Source: Shinisaurus crocodilurus (taxonomy: Eukaryota > Chordata > Lepidosauria > Squamata > Shinisauridae). Taken from it: a stretch of DNA of 64,000 nt. The notes under the pieces are model-generated. The model searched no databases. It worked only from the letters and a program-made list of their open reading frames with translations, and was not told where the DNA came from. The DNA is taken from NCBI GenBank assembly GCA_021292165.1, contig CM037881.1:1-64000 (forward strand), given 5' to 3'. Shown in pieces: positions 34,181 to 44,635 of this stretch; the first letter of the stretch is position 1; every line of letters begins with the position of its first letter. A program made the position numbers and the translations under genes.

Positions 34181-34546
34181 AGGGCATAAACATTCCAAAG
34201 GTGGGAAGCAGTCTCAAAGAGCCGCAAAGTACCCCCAAAGTATCCAGGAGATGCCAGCCCCCAAAAGGCGCCACCACCCTGCAGGGCCGAGTCAGCCCAC
34301 CTGCTCATCTAGGTGGGGAAGGGGCCGAGGGAGGGTAGAAAAACAAGTACTCGTAAACAAGGTGGTTGTTGGGAACACGGTGCAGGCTTGCACGGATCAG
34401 GTCCCTGGCTCCGGTCAGGACCAAGCAATCTCCAACCCCGGGCGCGACGCCCGGAGACCGGCTCCACAGACCGCTATGCTAGATCAGTAAGTCAGAGTCT
34501 CTGATGTAAAGTTACTCCTCTGCATTGAGCAAAGTCTACCCTTATA
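34181..34546. other. No recognised feature
   Basis: GC-moderate stretch; nothing recognised. Confidence 0.4.
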
Positions 34547-34814
34547 CAGTAATACCTTGGATTGCAAGCATACCAGTAATTCGTTCCGGAACCGTGCTTG
34601 TAATCCAAAACACTCTTATATCAAAGCGAGTCTCTGGCGGGTGTGAGCGGGGGCGATTTTGGCCCGCTATGCCTGCTCAAGGTGAGCGGTTACATCCCTA
34701 CACTACTTGTATTGCAAGACATCGCTTGTTTATCAAGTCAAAATTTATTTCAAAAATTTGCTCGTCTTGCAAAATGCTCTCAGACCAAGTTACTTGCAAT
34801 CCAAGGTATTACTG
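34547..34814. mobile_element. Tc1/mariner-like MITE (CAGTAATACCTTGG) with a nested fragment
   Basis: Ends cagtaataccttggattgc and gcaatccaaggtattactg, flanked by TA. The middle (about 34627-34703) holds gcgagtctctggcgggtgtg...ggttacatccct, which resembles an end of the CpG-dense hAT-like blocks. Confidence 0.82.
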
Positions 34815-35024
34815 TACAGCAAATACAAGCAAATTTTTAAATATTTATTTAATTTTTTTTTACTTCATATACAAGCGACGTCTTGCAATACAAGTACTGT
34901 AGTACAGCTTAAATTAAAAATCTCTACACATTTTTTTGGGGGGGGATTTCGTTTTGATATAAGAGTGTTTTGGATTACAAGCACGTTTCCGGAACGAATT
35001 ATGCTCTCAATCCAAGGCATGACT
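34815..35024. mobile_element. Second Tc1/mariner-like MITE copy, abutting
   Basis: Matches the reverse complement of the element at 59453-59706 and ends ccaaggcatgactg before TA. Its left inverted end is missing or shared with the neighbour. Confidence 0.75.
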
Positions 35025-35120
35025 GTATGTGTATTGAAGCTTTCTGCTTCAGCTATCTTTATTGACTTCCTTGTTTATAGTGGGAAATTCCTGTAGCCTA
35101 TTAGTTCTGCTCCATCTTTG

Positions 35121-35398
35121 AAATTGACCAACTACGTCTCTTTTCTGGAAGGAACCAGGGGGGCTGGTGACTCCTATTTCGGTGGGGCTGCTTTTCCACT
35201 GCAGGTTTTGCAGCCTGTATTTGGAGTGTCATAGTAGCTCTCCACAGTGCTGAACTCCACCCCCAAAATAGGCTCACCACCATGGATAGCTCCTATAAAG
35301 CTCCAAATAAAACCTGCAATGGAAAAGGAGACCCAGCAAAATAGGAGTCACTGTAAGAAAATTCTATATTTTCCCCCCTTTCCTTTATTTTTTCTTTA
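35121..35398. repeat. Repeat with mirror-image ends, duplicated at 36722-37000
   Basis: tacgtctcttttctggaagg, gctggtgactcctatttcgg and caaaataggagtcactgtaa occur in the same order in both copies, which are nearly identical. Related to the MITE at 12092. Confidence 0.85.
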
Positions 35399-36194
35399 CT
35401 CGTTGCCTCAATACGTTTCTATGCGATTCAGTGTCAATGGTTGGGAGTGGCTAAATTTAAAGTCCTTACAAGCCACGTAAATGGCACTTCTTCAGTGCCG
35501 GTTAACCCCTTAAGTGCCGTGCCAAACCCACGCAACGGACCAGTGCCGGTCCGCCACAGGGCACGTCTGTTAAGGTATATCAGACTTAGCTTCCAATTTC
35601 CTGGCAAATTAAGCTAGCATGCTGTAATTTCTGAGATACCAGAGAAAGTTCTAGAAAATCCGTGTTATGTTGGCTACCTTCCAAAAAAAAAAGGCTGAGC
35701 CGTGCACACTCACTCATCCCCCGCTGAGCCCATGCTGTGAGTCAGACAAAACTAAAAGATGACCTTGACAGTGACTCTAAAATAACAAGGGCATTGTTTT
35801 CATCAGTGGGTACGTGACTACACCCCGATCCCAGGCATGTTTACTTGGAAGTCAGTAATAGGATTGCAGCCTCAGCCACTTACCTGCCAACAACTGAAAA
35901 TCTAAAGGAGGGAGATCTGGGCTGCTCTCCGTCCTTCGCTTTGGTTTCAACTTTCAACCTTTTGCTGCTTCTCTACTAGGCTACTTTGTGTTCACCAGAC
36001 CATCTTCCAGCATGTAAGCTAATTAGGAACACAGAAATCCTTGCACACAGACCTGAGAGTAAGCCCCACTGAATTGTGGGGGCACTGCTTTCTGAGTAAA
36101 TGCACCTAGGAGCAGGCGTGGCATGATTCTTCTTACGGTCTTCTATACTGATGATGAGAACACGTCAGTCTTGCCAAGCGATTGCCAACTGTGT
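35399..36194. other. No gene recognised
   Basis: Contains a reptile-repeat motif remnant near 35830-35870 and 36050-36110 (tttacttggaagtcagtaat). Otherwise unremarkable. Confidence 0.4.
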
Positions 36195-36445
36195 TGTTTA
36201 GGAAACCTAAGAACATAAGGAGAGCCCTGCTGGATCAGACCAAGGGTCCATCTAGTCCAGCATTCTGTTCACACAGTGGCCATCCAGCTGCCCACAAGAT
36301 CCCACAAGCAGGACAGGAGTGCAAAAGCACCTTCCTGCCCATGTTCCCCAGCAACTGGAGTACATAGGCAGACGGCCTCTGATCCTGAAGGAAGCATATA
36401 GCCAAGCAAGACTAGTAGCTGTTGATAGCCGTCTCCTCCTTGAAT
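36195..36445. repeat. Interspersed repeat of unidentified class
   Basis: The order aagaacataaggagagccct, tggatcagaccaagggtcca and ctagtccagcattctgttca resembles a common reptile interspersed repeat. I cannot name its class safely. Confidence 0.5.
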
Positions 36446-36721
36446 TCGTCCAATCCTCAATGAAGAAATTAACCGTTTGTACCAGTACACGTGAAATGGA
36501 CTCGAAGAAAAGCGGAAGTGGTAGACCAGACAGAGTGGCCAGATGTCGGGTGGGCCTGCGTCAGTAATCTCCCTCTTAAATCAGGAGAGCTGGAGGCTTT
36601 GGGGGTGCTGGTGAAAGAATGGGCCAGAGGTGAATGCTGTGATTAGGAGGGAAACATTGAGCCACAGGCTGGGTTGTTACCCTGTTTTAAATTTAGATGT
36701 GGCTCTGTGGCTGATAATAGT

Positions 36722-37000
36722 GTTTACGTCTCTTTTCTGGAAGGAACCAGGGGGGGCTGGTGACTCCTATTTCGGTGGGGCTGCTTTTCCACTGCAGGTT
36801 TTGCAGCCTGTATTTGGAGTGTCATAGTAGCTCTCCACCGTGCTGGACTCCACCCCCAAAATAGGTTCACCACCACGGATAGCTCCTATAAAGCTCCAAA
36901 TAAAACCTGCAATGGAAAAGGAGACCCACCAAAATAGGAGTCACTGTAAGAAAATTCTATATTTCCCCCCCCCCCTTCCTTTATTTTTTCTTTCTTTCTA
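36722..37000. repeat. Second copy of the 35121-35398 repeat
   Basis: About 270 bp, nearly identical, same orientation, 1.6 kb apart. Confidence 0.85.
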
Positions 37001-37164
37001 TGGCGTTTCTTTGTTTTGGTGTATTTCACATTAAAAAAAACTAATTAAAAATATATATTTTTTAGAAGCAGAGAAGAAAGAAACTTGTGGACCAAATGAA
37101 AAAGTGAGAGGCACTACTTTATTGCCAGTTTCTTGCCTTGCGTGTTGTAAAGATGAGCTTTTTT

Positions 37165-37360
37165 TTTTTAGTTTTCAGAGACATACCCGTGCTAGTCTGT
37201 TGCAGCAAAAGCAACAGCGAGTCTTGTGGAACCTTAAAAAGACTTAACAAATTTATTCTGGCATACATTTTTAGACTGCAGCTCACTTTGCCAAGTATAG
37301 TCTGAGGGTGGCGGCTGCAGCCTATGAAAGCTTATCCCAGAATAAATTTGTTAGCCTTGG
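37165..37360. mobile_element. Palindromic MITE (gagtcttgtggaaccttaaa)
   Basis: Left part ctagtctgttgcagcaaaag, gagtcttgtggaacctt, aacaaatttattctggcata. Right arm tatcccagaataaatttgtt. A left-end copy lies at 51650-51745. Confidence 0.7.
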
Positions 37361-37384
37361 AACAAATCTCCAGAACCGGGTAGC

Positions 37385-37453
37385 TACGCTGGCTGGGGCA
37401 TGCTGGGAGTTGTAGGCCAAAAACATCCGGGGACCCAAGGTTGGAGAACACTG
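37385..37453. mobile_element. Family A palindromic MITE, right half only
   Basis: Begins at the palindrome centre (tacgctggctggggcatgct) and ends ggttggagaacactg. Confidence 0.9.
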
Positions 37454-37889
37454 CCACTACCGGGTATGCCAAAGTGGGCCTAACAACGTAAGAGGGGGTC
37501 TACCAGGGGCACATTGCCCAGGCCACCTTAAACCTGGCACTGGCCCTGAAGGTGGGCCATTGCTGTTCTCATTTCCCAACGGAGAAATGAGGCCGTGTGG
37601 AAAGAAACTCGCCCGGGGCCATTCCGCGAGTTCACGGCCACACCAGGATTTTTTGGACCCCAATTCCGCGCGTTGGTGTCTAAAAAGGAGACGGCGCGCT
37701 TATTCGATTAAATGTTACTCTGTGCCTCGTGTACCTGCTATGCAAAAAAAAAAAATTCCTGCTTTAGGGTGAGATGTTTTGCATCTACCAGCGTAAACTA
37801 GCACCCCTTAGTTTTCGTCTAATTCCTCCCCAGCCATGGGAGCGAGCACCTCCTCGAATGAATAACTTCCCATCGGCGAGAGAGCGTTG

Positions 37890-38140
37890 TTAAAACAGAC
37901 TTTTTTATTAAAATTGTTTGGGGAACGTGTGGGTGTGTTCCTTCGCTCCGAGCATCGCTGCAGCAGGTCAGCCCGCCCCCTCACGGAGATACACAGCCAA
38001 AAGGTGCCGTGCAGGTATCGTACTCGGGGCGTGTGCTGCACTGGTACGGTAGTGGCTGTCAAGCACCAGGCGGCGTTGTTGGCCCCGGCCGACCGGGAGT
38101 AAAGGTGTCTCAGGGGCTTCCAGGGAGGGACGGTCACCCA
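37890..38140 (-). other. Possible terminal exon and 3' end of an unidentified transcript
   Basis: On the minus strand a pyrimidine-rich acceptor (cctctgccctcag) precedes 38140. One frame stays open through GDRPSLEAPETPLLPVGRGQ and ends LLAVYLREGAG at a TGA (37970-37968). About 60 bases later there is an AATAAA (37909-37904). The stretch is GC-rich, low in repeats and flanked by MITE-dense sequence. A second frame is also open through the region, so the coding frame is uncertain. It could be an alternative last exon or 3' end of PLPPR2, since it is on the same strand 1.7 kb downstream of the C-terminal exon, or the end of another gene. I do not recognise the protein. Confidence 0.3.
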
Positions 38141-38761
38141 CTGAGGGCAGAGGAGTGTGGGAAGGTCACCGCCCGCCAAGATGCTTGCTGATGAACTCTC
38201 TGGAAGAGTAATGGGGTCAGGGGTGAGCCGAGGAGGTGACGCAGAGACAAGGAGGTGTCTACACTGTGTATCTGACCTAGCTTGAAAGCAGTGCTACTGT
38301 CATGGCTTCCTCCGGGAACTGTAATTCTGAAAGGTTGCTCGCTGGAAGAAGCCATGGCAACGGAATAGGTTTGAAACTGGTTTTGTCCTTGCAGGGAAAA
38401 CATGCCCCTAAGAGACAACAGACTGGGGGCTCGGGGTCTGCCCCAAGGCACCCCTGGGATACCCACATGCAAATGGGCTCCAGGCCCCCCCTGGGGAGGC
38501 ATGTACTGGGAACAACAGGGCTCTGAGGGTCCAGGGCTGAAGAAACTTGAGACGTTTTATGCCTCGGGCCACTGCTCTGAAGGGCAGCAGCCGGTCCCGG
38601 TCCATTCTTGGAAGGGCTCCCATTTGAGCCAGAACTATAGCACCTGTTTCATAGGCCACGTGCAGAGTGCATTTGCTTCAGCACCGTGCAATCACATGAT
38701 TCATATGAAGTTGGCCAAGGCCTATGTTAATATTTGGGTCAGGCCACTGATCTATCTAGAC
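38141..38761. other. No recognised exon
   Basis: Mostly unique. 38290-38345 resembles a MITE arm (atggcttcctccgggaactg). Confidence 0.35.
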
Positions 38762-38896
38762 CAGGGCTCTCCAACCTTGGGTCCCCAGATGTTTTTGGCC
38801 GACAACTCCCAGCATGCCCCAGCCAGCATAGCTGGCTGGGGCATGCTGGGAGTTGTAGGCCAAAAACATCTGGGGACCCAAGGTTGGAGAACACTG
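38762..38896. mobile_element. Family A palindromic MITE, full length, hybrid end
   Basis: 135 bp, but the left end reads cagggctctccaacc (family B) and the right end gaacactg (family A). Perfect duplication atctagac (38754-38761 and 38897-38904). Confidence 0.96.
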
Positions 38897-38904
38897 ATCT
38901 AGAC

Positions 38905-39860
38905 CAATGCTGTTCTGTATGCTGACCCCCAGTGGATCTTCAAGGCCTCTGGCAAAGGTTCTTGTGTGTCAGAGGCCAGACACCGCTCCGCTTCATAAAA
39001 AGGGAGCACTGATTTTAGTTCAGCCAGAAGGTGCTAAGATCAGCTGCTGCCCAGAGAAGCCTTCCTGAAACCCCGTTCATGCCCTGTTCTTCTTTTTGCA
39101 CAGGCTGCACGCAAAAAAAAGCAACTTCAGATTCTTGCCGTTGACTTCTCTAGTGGACCTTCTGATGCCAGCCCTCTCCTGATGTTCCATAAATGTCAAC
39201 ATCCATAGAACTGATAGAAAAGCACCAAAGGAAAATGCTTCGTAGCCTCCTTAAAGACCACCCCTTCCCCCAGTGCTGTAGCTTTGAATAGCCTCCAAAC
39301 TATTTTGTAGTAGCACCTGGTTTTGAAAGTTTTGATCATTCTAACCTACCTGCTTGGTTTCTGGTCCTTGGACAGCGGCCTGAATCAGTCATTGGTTTTG
39401 TCTGGACAAAGAAGCATCTCAAATCCCGCACTCAGTGGCTGAATTGCATTTAAAACTCCCCAGTACCACCACCACCACCACCTGCTTTAGTGAAATCTGC
39501 CTTCTTTGGCCTAAAAATGTATGGGATATTATCTCCTACTTAGATGAAGCTGCTTCTTGGAAGTGGCACCTAGCCTTCTTCCTAGAGAAATAGCGGTTGT
39601 GGGAAGGGAATGCCCAGTCTGTCACTGTGGATCCCATTTTCTTTCAAGAGGCACAAGACAGAAGGGCACAGCTAGAAGAAGAGGGTGGGGTGGGCCAAGT
39701 TCTGATCGCAGGCAACTCAGTCCCCGAGAAGATGTGCAACTAGCGGCAGGATCTAGCCCCTGTAAATGGCATTGTCCCCACTGGAAAACCTGCAGGGTTT
39801 TTTAACTCTGCCTCTTGGTCCCCCCCTCCCCAAGCTACGCAGCCCACTCATGTCAGAGAA
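38905..39860. other. Sequence downstream of the PLPPR2 C-terminal exon
   Basis: Likely 3' untranslated or flanking sequence on the minus strand. No repeats recognised. No AATAAA close to the stop was noted. Confidence 0.35.
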
Positions 39861-40114
39861 TCAGAAGTATGGCATGACACAACCCACAAACCCCGATCCC
39901 AGGAAAAGGCCAAGGAAGCGGTTGGGAAACGGAGAGTGTAAGGAGTTTAGACCCACCCACCCACACCCCAAAACCCCCCTATAAGAACGCCAGGAGTGCC
40001 TCCTTGGGTCAGACCTCGCTGGTGACCGACCGGGAGGGAATGAGGACATCTGGGGTGGTGGGGAAGAGACACAGTTGAGGATCAGGTGACCTCTGCGAAC
40101 ACAGCTCTGTGATT
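39861..40114 (-). CDS. PLPPR2: PLPPR2 C-terminal coding exon (probable)
   Basis: After a strong pyrimidine-rich acceptor (ctccctctgttctag) the frame reads SQSCVRRGHLILNCVSSPPP, clearly matching the mammalian tail SQNCARRGHLIPSCVSS. It starts two bases into a codon, as in mammals where a Lys codon is split. The frame then runs QMSSFPPGRSPARSDPRRHS and on to a TGA at 39861-39863. After about residue 45 the sequence no longer resembles the mammalian tail. The conserved mammalian end (LLRDLYTLSGLYPSPFHRDN) was not found, so the real lizard tail may be shorter, diverged, or spliced onward. I am confident of the acceptor and first 30 codons, less so of the stop. Confidence 0.75.
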
Positions 40115-40384
40115 CTAGAACAGAGGGAGAGAAAGAGAGAGAGAGAGAGGCAAAAGGAAGAGAATCAGGTCTGCCTTCCAAAACAAGAACAAACTGTTCA
40201 GGCCAGCGTTAAATTCATAGTTCACTTGTCCCAGTGTAACAGGAATCAAGTTTGGGACATCTGATTCCTCAGCACAGCTTTCAGTTGAGTTACACTACAG
40301 CCAGCGGGGCAGGAAGAAGCAGGGCCATGGCAGGAGTACAGGCCCAAATATAACCTCTCAGGCAGAATCTAGTAATCTTAAAAC
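40115..40384. other. PLPPR2 intron, 3' end
   Basis: Holds the pyrimidine tract (read as ga repeats at 40123-40150 on the plus strand) and unique sequence. Confidence 0.6.
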
Positions 40385-40520
40385 CAGGGCTTTTTTTCTG
40401 GTGGAACTGAGTTCCAGCACCTTTTCTTCTATTAATTGCATTACAATTTAATCGCCATCTACTCCCGAGGAAATGTAATCCAAGAGTTCCGGTACCCTTT
40501 TCTCCAGAAAAAAAGCACTG
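40385..40520. mobile_element. Family D hAT MITE
   Basis: 136 bp with a perfect duplication cttaaaac (40377-40384 and 40521-40528). In a PLPPR2 intron. Confidence 0.95.
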
Positions 40521-40528
40521 CTTAAAAC

Positions 40529-41230
40529 ACTCCTGATCTTGTTTGTGTGTGTGCATTTTTTAAATGAGCATGTTTCTAGTCCTCATAGCTAGAAAGGTGT
40601 TGTTGGGTTTTTTTTTTTTAATGCACAGGCAGGATTGTCAAATAGCTCTGAAACCACAGAGGGTGGCCTAGTCTGCATGTATGGCCGAGTCTTATGAACC
40701 TTAACCCTCTATTCTCAGGTGGCCACAAAAAATAACAACGGAAGTGTATACTCTGTGAGCGACATCAGGAAACAAAATGGCCCAGCAACACAGGGAACAA
40801 AGACTCACATCACAGTTCTATGCATATTTACTCAGTAGAGCTTATGCCTGTGGAAGTGTGCATGGGATCACAACCTAAATGTGGAAAATGGGAAATATGC
40901 AATTTGACCTAGTTGGCACAAATTTATTCTAATCCCATAATTTTTTCTAGTTGCAGAATTTGAGCTGTTTTGCACAGAACAATGCACACACACACACACA
41001 CACACACCATAACTGCTGGTTTTTCCTTCCAAGGATGTGCCCTCAGTGGCTTGCTCTGCAAGGCGGTCCGGTCTGCAGCAGATGGGCCATGAGTTGCATT
41101 CAACCTCCCAAGAGACCAGACGGCACCCGTCTTTAGTCTATCTTTCACCCATCAGACTTGCCGGAAGGAAAGAGAGGCTGGGACTCAGGGTGCAGACTGC
41201 AGCGAGCTTCCCAGCCTCAGGTGCTTTGGG
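40529..41230. other. PLPPR2 intron sequence
   Basis: No recognised repeat apart from a CA run at 40984-41007. No exon recognised. Confidence 0.45.
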
Positions 41231-41322
41231 TTGCTTCCTGCCACTCTGCAGAGTGCCTGGGAAAGGATGATGCAGCCAGAGCAGACAAGTTTATCACTGC
41301 TCATGCTTAAGCCCAGGGGACG
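41231..41322. repeat. Unclassified repeat, shared with 1-92
   Basis: Near-identical to the first 90 bases of the window. Confidence 0.7.
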
Positions 41323-41323
41323 G

Positions 41324-41387
41324 TGGCTGGGGCATGCTGGGAGTTGTAGGCCAAAAACATCCGGGGACCCAAGGTTGGAGAACACTG
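41324..41387. mobile_element. Family A palindromic MITE, right half only
   Basis: ggctggggcatgctgggagt through ggttggagaacactg. Confidence 0.9.
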
Positions 41388-41396
41388 CTTCATAAC

Positions 41397-41600
41397 ATTT
41401 ATTTATGCTATTTATCAACTACATTTCTACTACCCAGTGGCCAGAGCTCTCTGGGAAGTTCACAAAATAGAGGTAAAGCCATAACATACAAGAACCATAA
41501 AACATAAGGTAAAGTCTGAACCATTTAAAACAGCTGTAGAATAAAACCAAAGGAAAATCAGCAGCAGAGGACCACAGCAGTGAAAGGACTTATAAAAAAT
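41397..41600 (-). mobile_element. LINE 3' end remnant, L2-like
   Basis: cagtggccagagctctctgg followed by an A-rich region, like the 3' ends at 18387 and 59366. Weak. Confidence 0.45.
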
Positions 41601-41669
41601 AAAAAAAACAACTAACACATTTCTAAAACTATGGGGCTAAAATGAAGGGGACTCCCTAGGATCTGAGTC

Positions 41670-41790
41670 AGGAATGGGGAGCCTGTGGCCTTCCAGATAT
41701 TGTTGGACTACAATGCCCATCATCCCTGAACATTGGTCATGATGGCTAAGGGCTGATGGGATTTGGAGCCCAACGATGCCCGGTTCTGGA
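41670..41790. mobile_element. hAT-type palindromic MITE
   Basis: gaatggggagcctgtggcct, ggactacaatgcccatcatc and ggctgatgggatttggagcc. Confidence 0.6.
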
Positions 41791-42580
41791 GCATTCCTCC
41801 ATCATCACGCTGTGACTAAAAACCAAAACAAAAAACCCTGACTTCCCATGGATTTGCATATACTGTATTGAACCAATTTTGTTAATGGTCCAACATGGGT
41901 TATCTTGTGGGCCCTCATGTCTCGACTGGAAACTACTTTTCTCTTTCTGAGAGTTTTTGGGACTTGCCATGTTGCAAGCTGGACACACATTGACCATTTA
42001 CAAGGTGGGCTCAACAGATGCACCAGGAGCACACTGGGTTGCTAGTTATAACAACACATAATTTCCTACGGCATTGAAGACCCTGTGACGGCTTAAACTT
42101 TAGGATCTAATTAAACAGAAAACGAACTATGATAGACAACAGTTTGACAGTCCACCATCTCAGGGTGCAGAGGGACACTTTGACTTTCTCTCATTTCCAG
42201 GCTTCCTTGTAATTAGTATTATGTATAAACAGAAATCTCAATCAAGACTATTTTTGTATCCATTTTAAGAGGGGGGAATAACGTATACTTTGAAATTGAG
42301 AGGGAAATCCTGTCAGATGATCTGATTCTAAGACACAGGTGCCAATTGTCAGAACCAAAGCAGCCCACCAGCCCTGCAAAAAAGCATTAGGGACAACGCC
42401 TGCAAAATCTATGTGGGAAAGCCAAATGAATCCGTCAAGGCTGATTGTGCCTGGTTCCTTGTCCTCTCTAGTAGTAGATCATGCTAGACTCATCTATTGT
42501 ATTTTTAACACGCTTCTGATTCTTAGATGTTTTCCTTAATAAATATCTTCCTGTTAAGATAACAATCTCCTGCTCGGCTT
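41791..42580. other. PLPPR2 intron, no recognised repeat
   Basis: AT-moderate sequence; no exon recognised. Confidence 0.4.
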
Positions 42581-42581
42581 A

Positions 42582-42714
42582 GAATCATAGAAAAGTAGAG
42601 TTGGAAGGGGCCTACAAGGCCATCGAGTCCAACCCCCCTGCTCAATGCAGGAATCCAGGTCAAAGCATCCCTGACAGATGGCCGTCCAGCTGCACCTTGA
42701 ATGCCTCCAGATAG
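42582..42714 (-). mobile_element. CR1 3' tail fragment
   Basis: agaatcatagaaaagtagag at the left is the reverse of the CR1 terminal repeat. Confidence 0.92.
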
Positions 42715-42827
42715 GCTTGCTGCACTCATAGTCTAGAAGCTGCTTATTTACTCTGCTCTTATGCGTGTGTGTGTGTGTGTGTTGGAAGTCCAGCCAGTTG
42801 CAGGACAGGCCCAACTGTGCAAATAAC

Positions 42828-43200
42828 TTAAGAACATAGGAAGCTGCTGAGTCAGACTGACAGTCAGACCATCTCACTCACGATTATCTATGTTGATGGG
42901 CGTCGATTAATACTACCAGGTCTCAGGCAGGGGTTTTTCCTAGCTTTACCTGGAGAAGTTGGGGATTGAACCGGCGACATTTTGCATGCAAAGCATGTGC
43001 CCTACTGCCAGGGCCGGTGCTACCATTAGGCCAACTAGGCGGCTGCCTAGGGCGCCGGGCTAAAGGGGGCACCAGGAGCATAGGGCTGGAGGGAGGGAGG
43101 GCTCAAGTGGGAAGGGGGGGGACGCTAAATATCTGATCTTGCCTAGGGCACCAAACTGCCTTGCACCGGCCCTGCCTACTGCTGAACTACCACCCCTTCC
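42828..43200 (-). mobile_element. tRNA-Ala-like SINE split by a hAT element
   Basis: The reverse strand has a tRNA-like head: A box gtagttcagcagtaggg (split) and box B ccggttcaatcccc, with tgcatgcaaaatg like a tRNA-Ala(TGC) anticodon arm. The body is acataggaagctgctgagtc on the plus strand. The hAT element at 43009-43174 interrupts the head. Confidence 0.7.
43009..43174. mobile_element. Family C hAT element
   Basis: 166 bp with a perfect duplication cctactgc (43001-43008 and 43175-43182). Inserted in the SINE head. Confidence 0.96.
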
Positions 43201-43972
43201 CCATGGTTGAATACAAGAGGCAGCAATATTTGCCCTGAATCTGAATCTAAATACACAGATGAGGAGGAGTCCTGCTTTCACCATGGCCTTTGAAATAATT
43301 ATTCTGAGTGGAACACTTCTGCTTGGACTCAAGCATTCTAGCCCAAGGGTAGGCAGAAGGTAGAACTCTGGGTGATTTCCCAGCAGATTGGCTACGATTT
43401 CTGACTCTCTTGATTCCTGACTCACAAAAAGACTACCCCCTGCCCAAAGTTATAATGCTGGAAAACTTGGGAGTAACCAGGAATGGATTTCTGTCTGTGT
43501 GGAAGAACTGTGAGCTCCGTTCGGTTCTGGTCTTTATAATGAATGCCTGGGCTTGGAATTCCTTAATTCTAAGTGTATGACTTTTGTACCAGATTTCAGT
43601 TGGTTCTAGTAAAAAAACAAAACAAAATGAAGTAGATCCCACAGACCTGAAGTCTGCCCATCCCTGTTCTGTTCTTGTCTACCTCATGTCCTTTCCTACA
43701 TCTAGAGATGGATGAGAAATCTGGCTCTCAGCTACGGCCTTAAAACAATCATTTCATCTGACGTTTCGGCTCAGGCCACCAAATTCCCCTGGCATCTTCT
43801 CGTCTCCCCCTGACGTCCCACAGCCCCACGCTTCCTCTCTTCTTCTTCTCCTCCACAAGTGCTACCCTCCACCCTGAGTCAAAGCCCCAGGAGGACTACC
43901 ACCAGGCTTATCATCGCCTATGGCGACTCTCTGTACAAATATTATTCTCCCTCAAGGACACATAAGTAAGGG
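43201..43972. other. PLPPR2 intron, no recognised repeat
   Basis: No exon identified here. Confidence 0.4.
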
Positions 43973-44118
43973 CAGGGCTTTTTTTCTGGTGGGACTCACC
44001 GGAACTGAGTTCCAGCACCTTTTCTTCTATTAATTGCATTACAATTTAATCGCCATCTACTCCCGAGGAAATGTAATCCAAGAGTTCCGGTACCCTTTTC
44101 TCCAGAAAAAAAGCACTG
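43973..44118. mobile_element. Family D hAT MITE
   Basis: 146 bp with a perfect duplication agtaaggg (43965-43972 and 44119-44126). Confidence 0.95.
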
Positions 44119-44206
44119 AGTAAGGGTGGCACCTCGCAAGGGGTTGAGTCTGATCCGAACGGTAGTCGTCGTCGTCCCCCCACCCCACCCAGGAGCAGGC
44201 ACTTAC

Positions 44207-44331
44207 TCGTAGGGGCGGGCCACCGCGGCGCTGCCGGGCGCTGCCAAGCGGAGAGATCGCGCTAGCTGCCTTTCCAGGCCTCTTGAGAGCAGCGTAGAAA
44301 ACTCCTGTTCTTCTGGGGGGTCCCTCACCTG
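44207..44331 (-). other. Possible unassigned exon in a CpG-dense patch of a PLPPR2 intron
   Basis: A 125-base stretch lies between an acceptor (gggatgtag) and a good donor (GTAAGTG). It is open in more than one frame; one reads EEQEFSTLLSRGLERQLARS. CpG density is high compared with the surroundings. Its length (3n+2) does not satisfy the phase needed to join exon 49221 to exon 40114, so it is not simply the missing PLPPR2 exon. It could be a chance open GC-rich patch. Confidence 0.18.
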
Positions 44332-44635
44332 CTACATCCCCCCCCACCCCAAGAGGAGCAGCACCGGGGCAGGGGAGGGGGGGGGCAGACATGGATAGGT
44401 GGGAGAGAATGACACAGAAATTGAAACCATTAGCTACTTGCTCATCACGCACTCTTTGGAGTGGGGGGGGTGGGGGGGAGAGAACGGAAGAGGTAAATTT
44501 GAGGACAGGCTGTGGAGAATTGCTGTGTGTGGGTTTGGGGAGAGGGTGGTTTATGGCACTGAAATAGGAACTCAAGAATCCCAACTGATCTAGAATTCAG
44601 GGATAGGAGATCAACAGCCTGGAGTGTTGAAAAGG

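Noticed and set aside
37808..38179. 123-codon minus-strand frame as the coding frame of the candidate last exon
   Set aside because: It runs through the poly(A) signal, which a true coding frame would not. The alternative frame that stops at 37968 fits better, though neither is proven.
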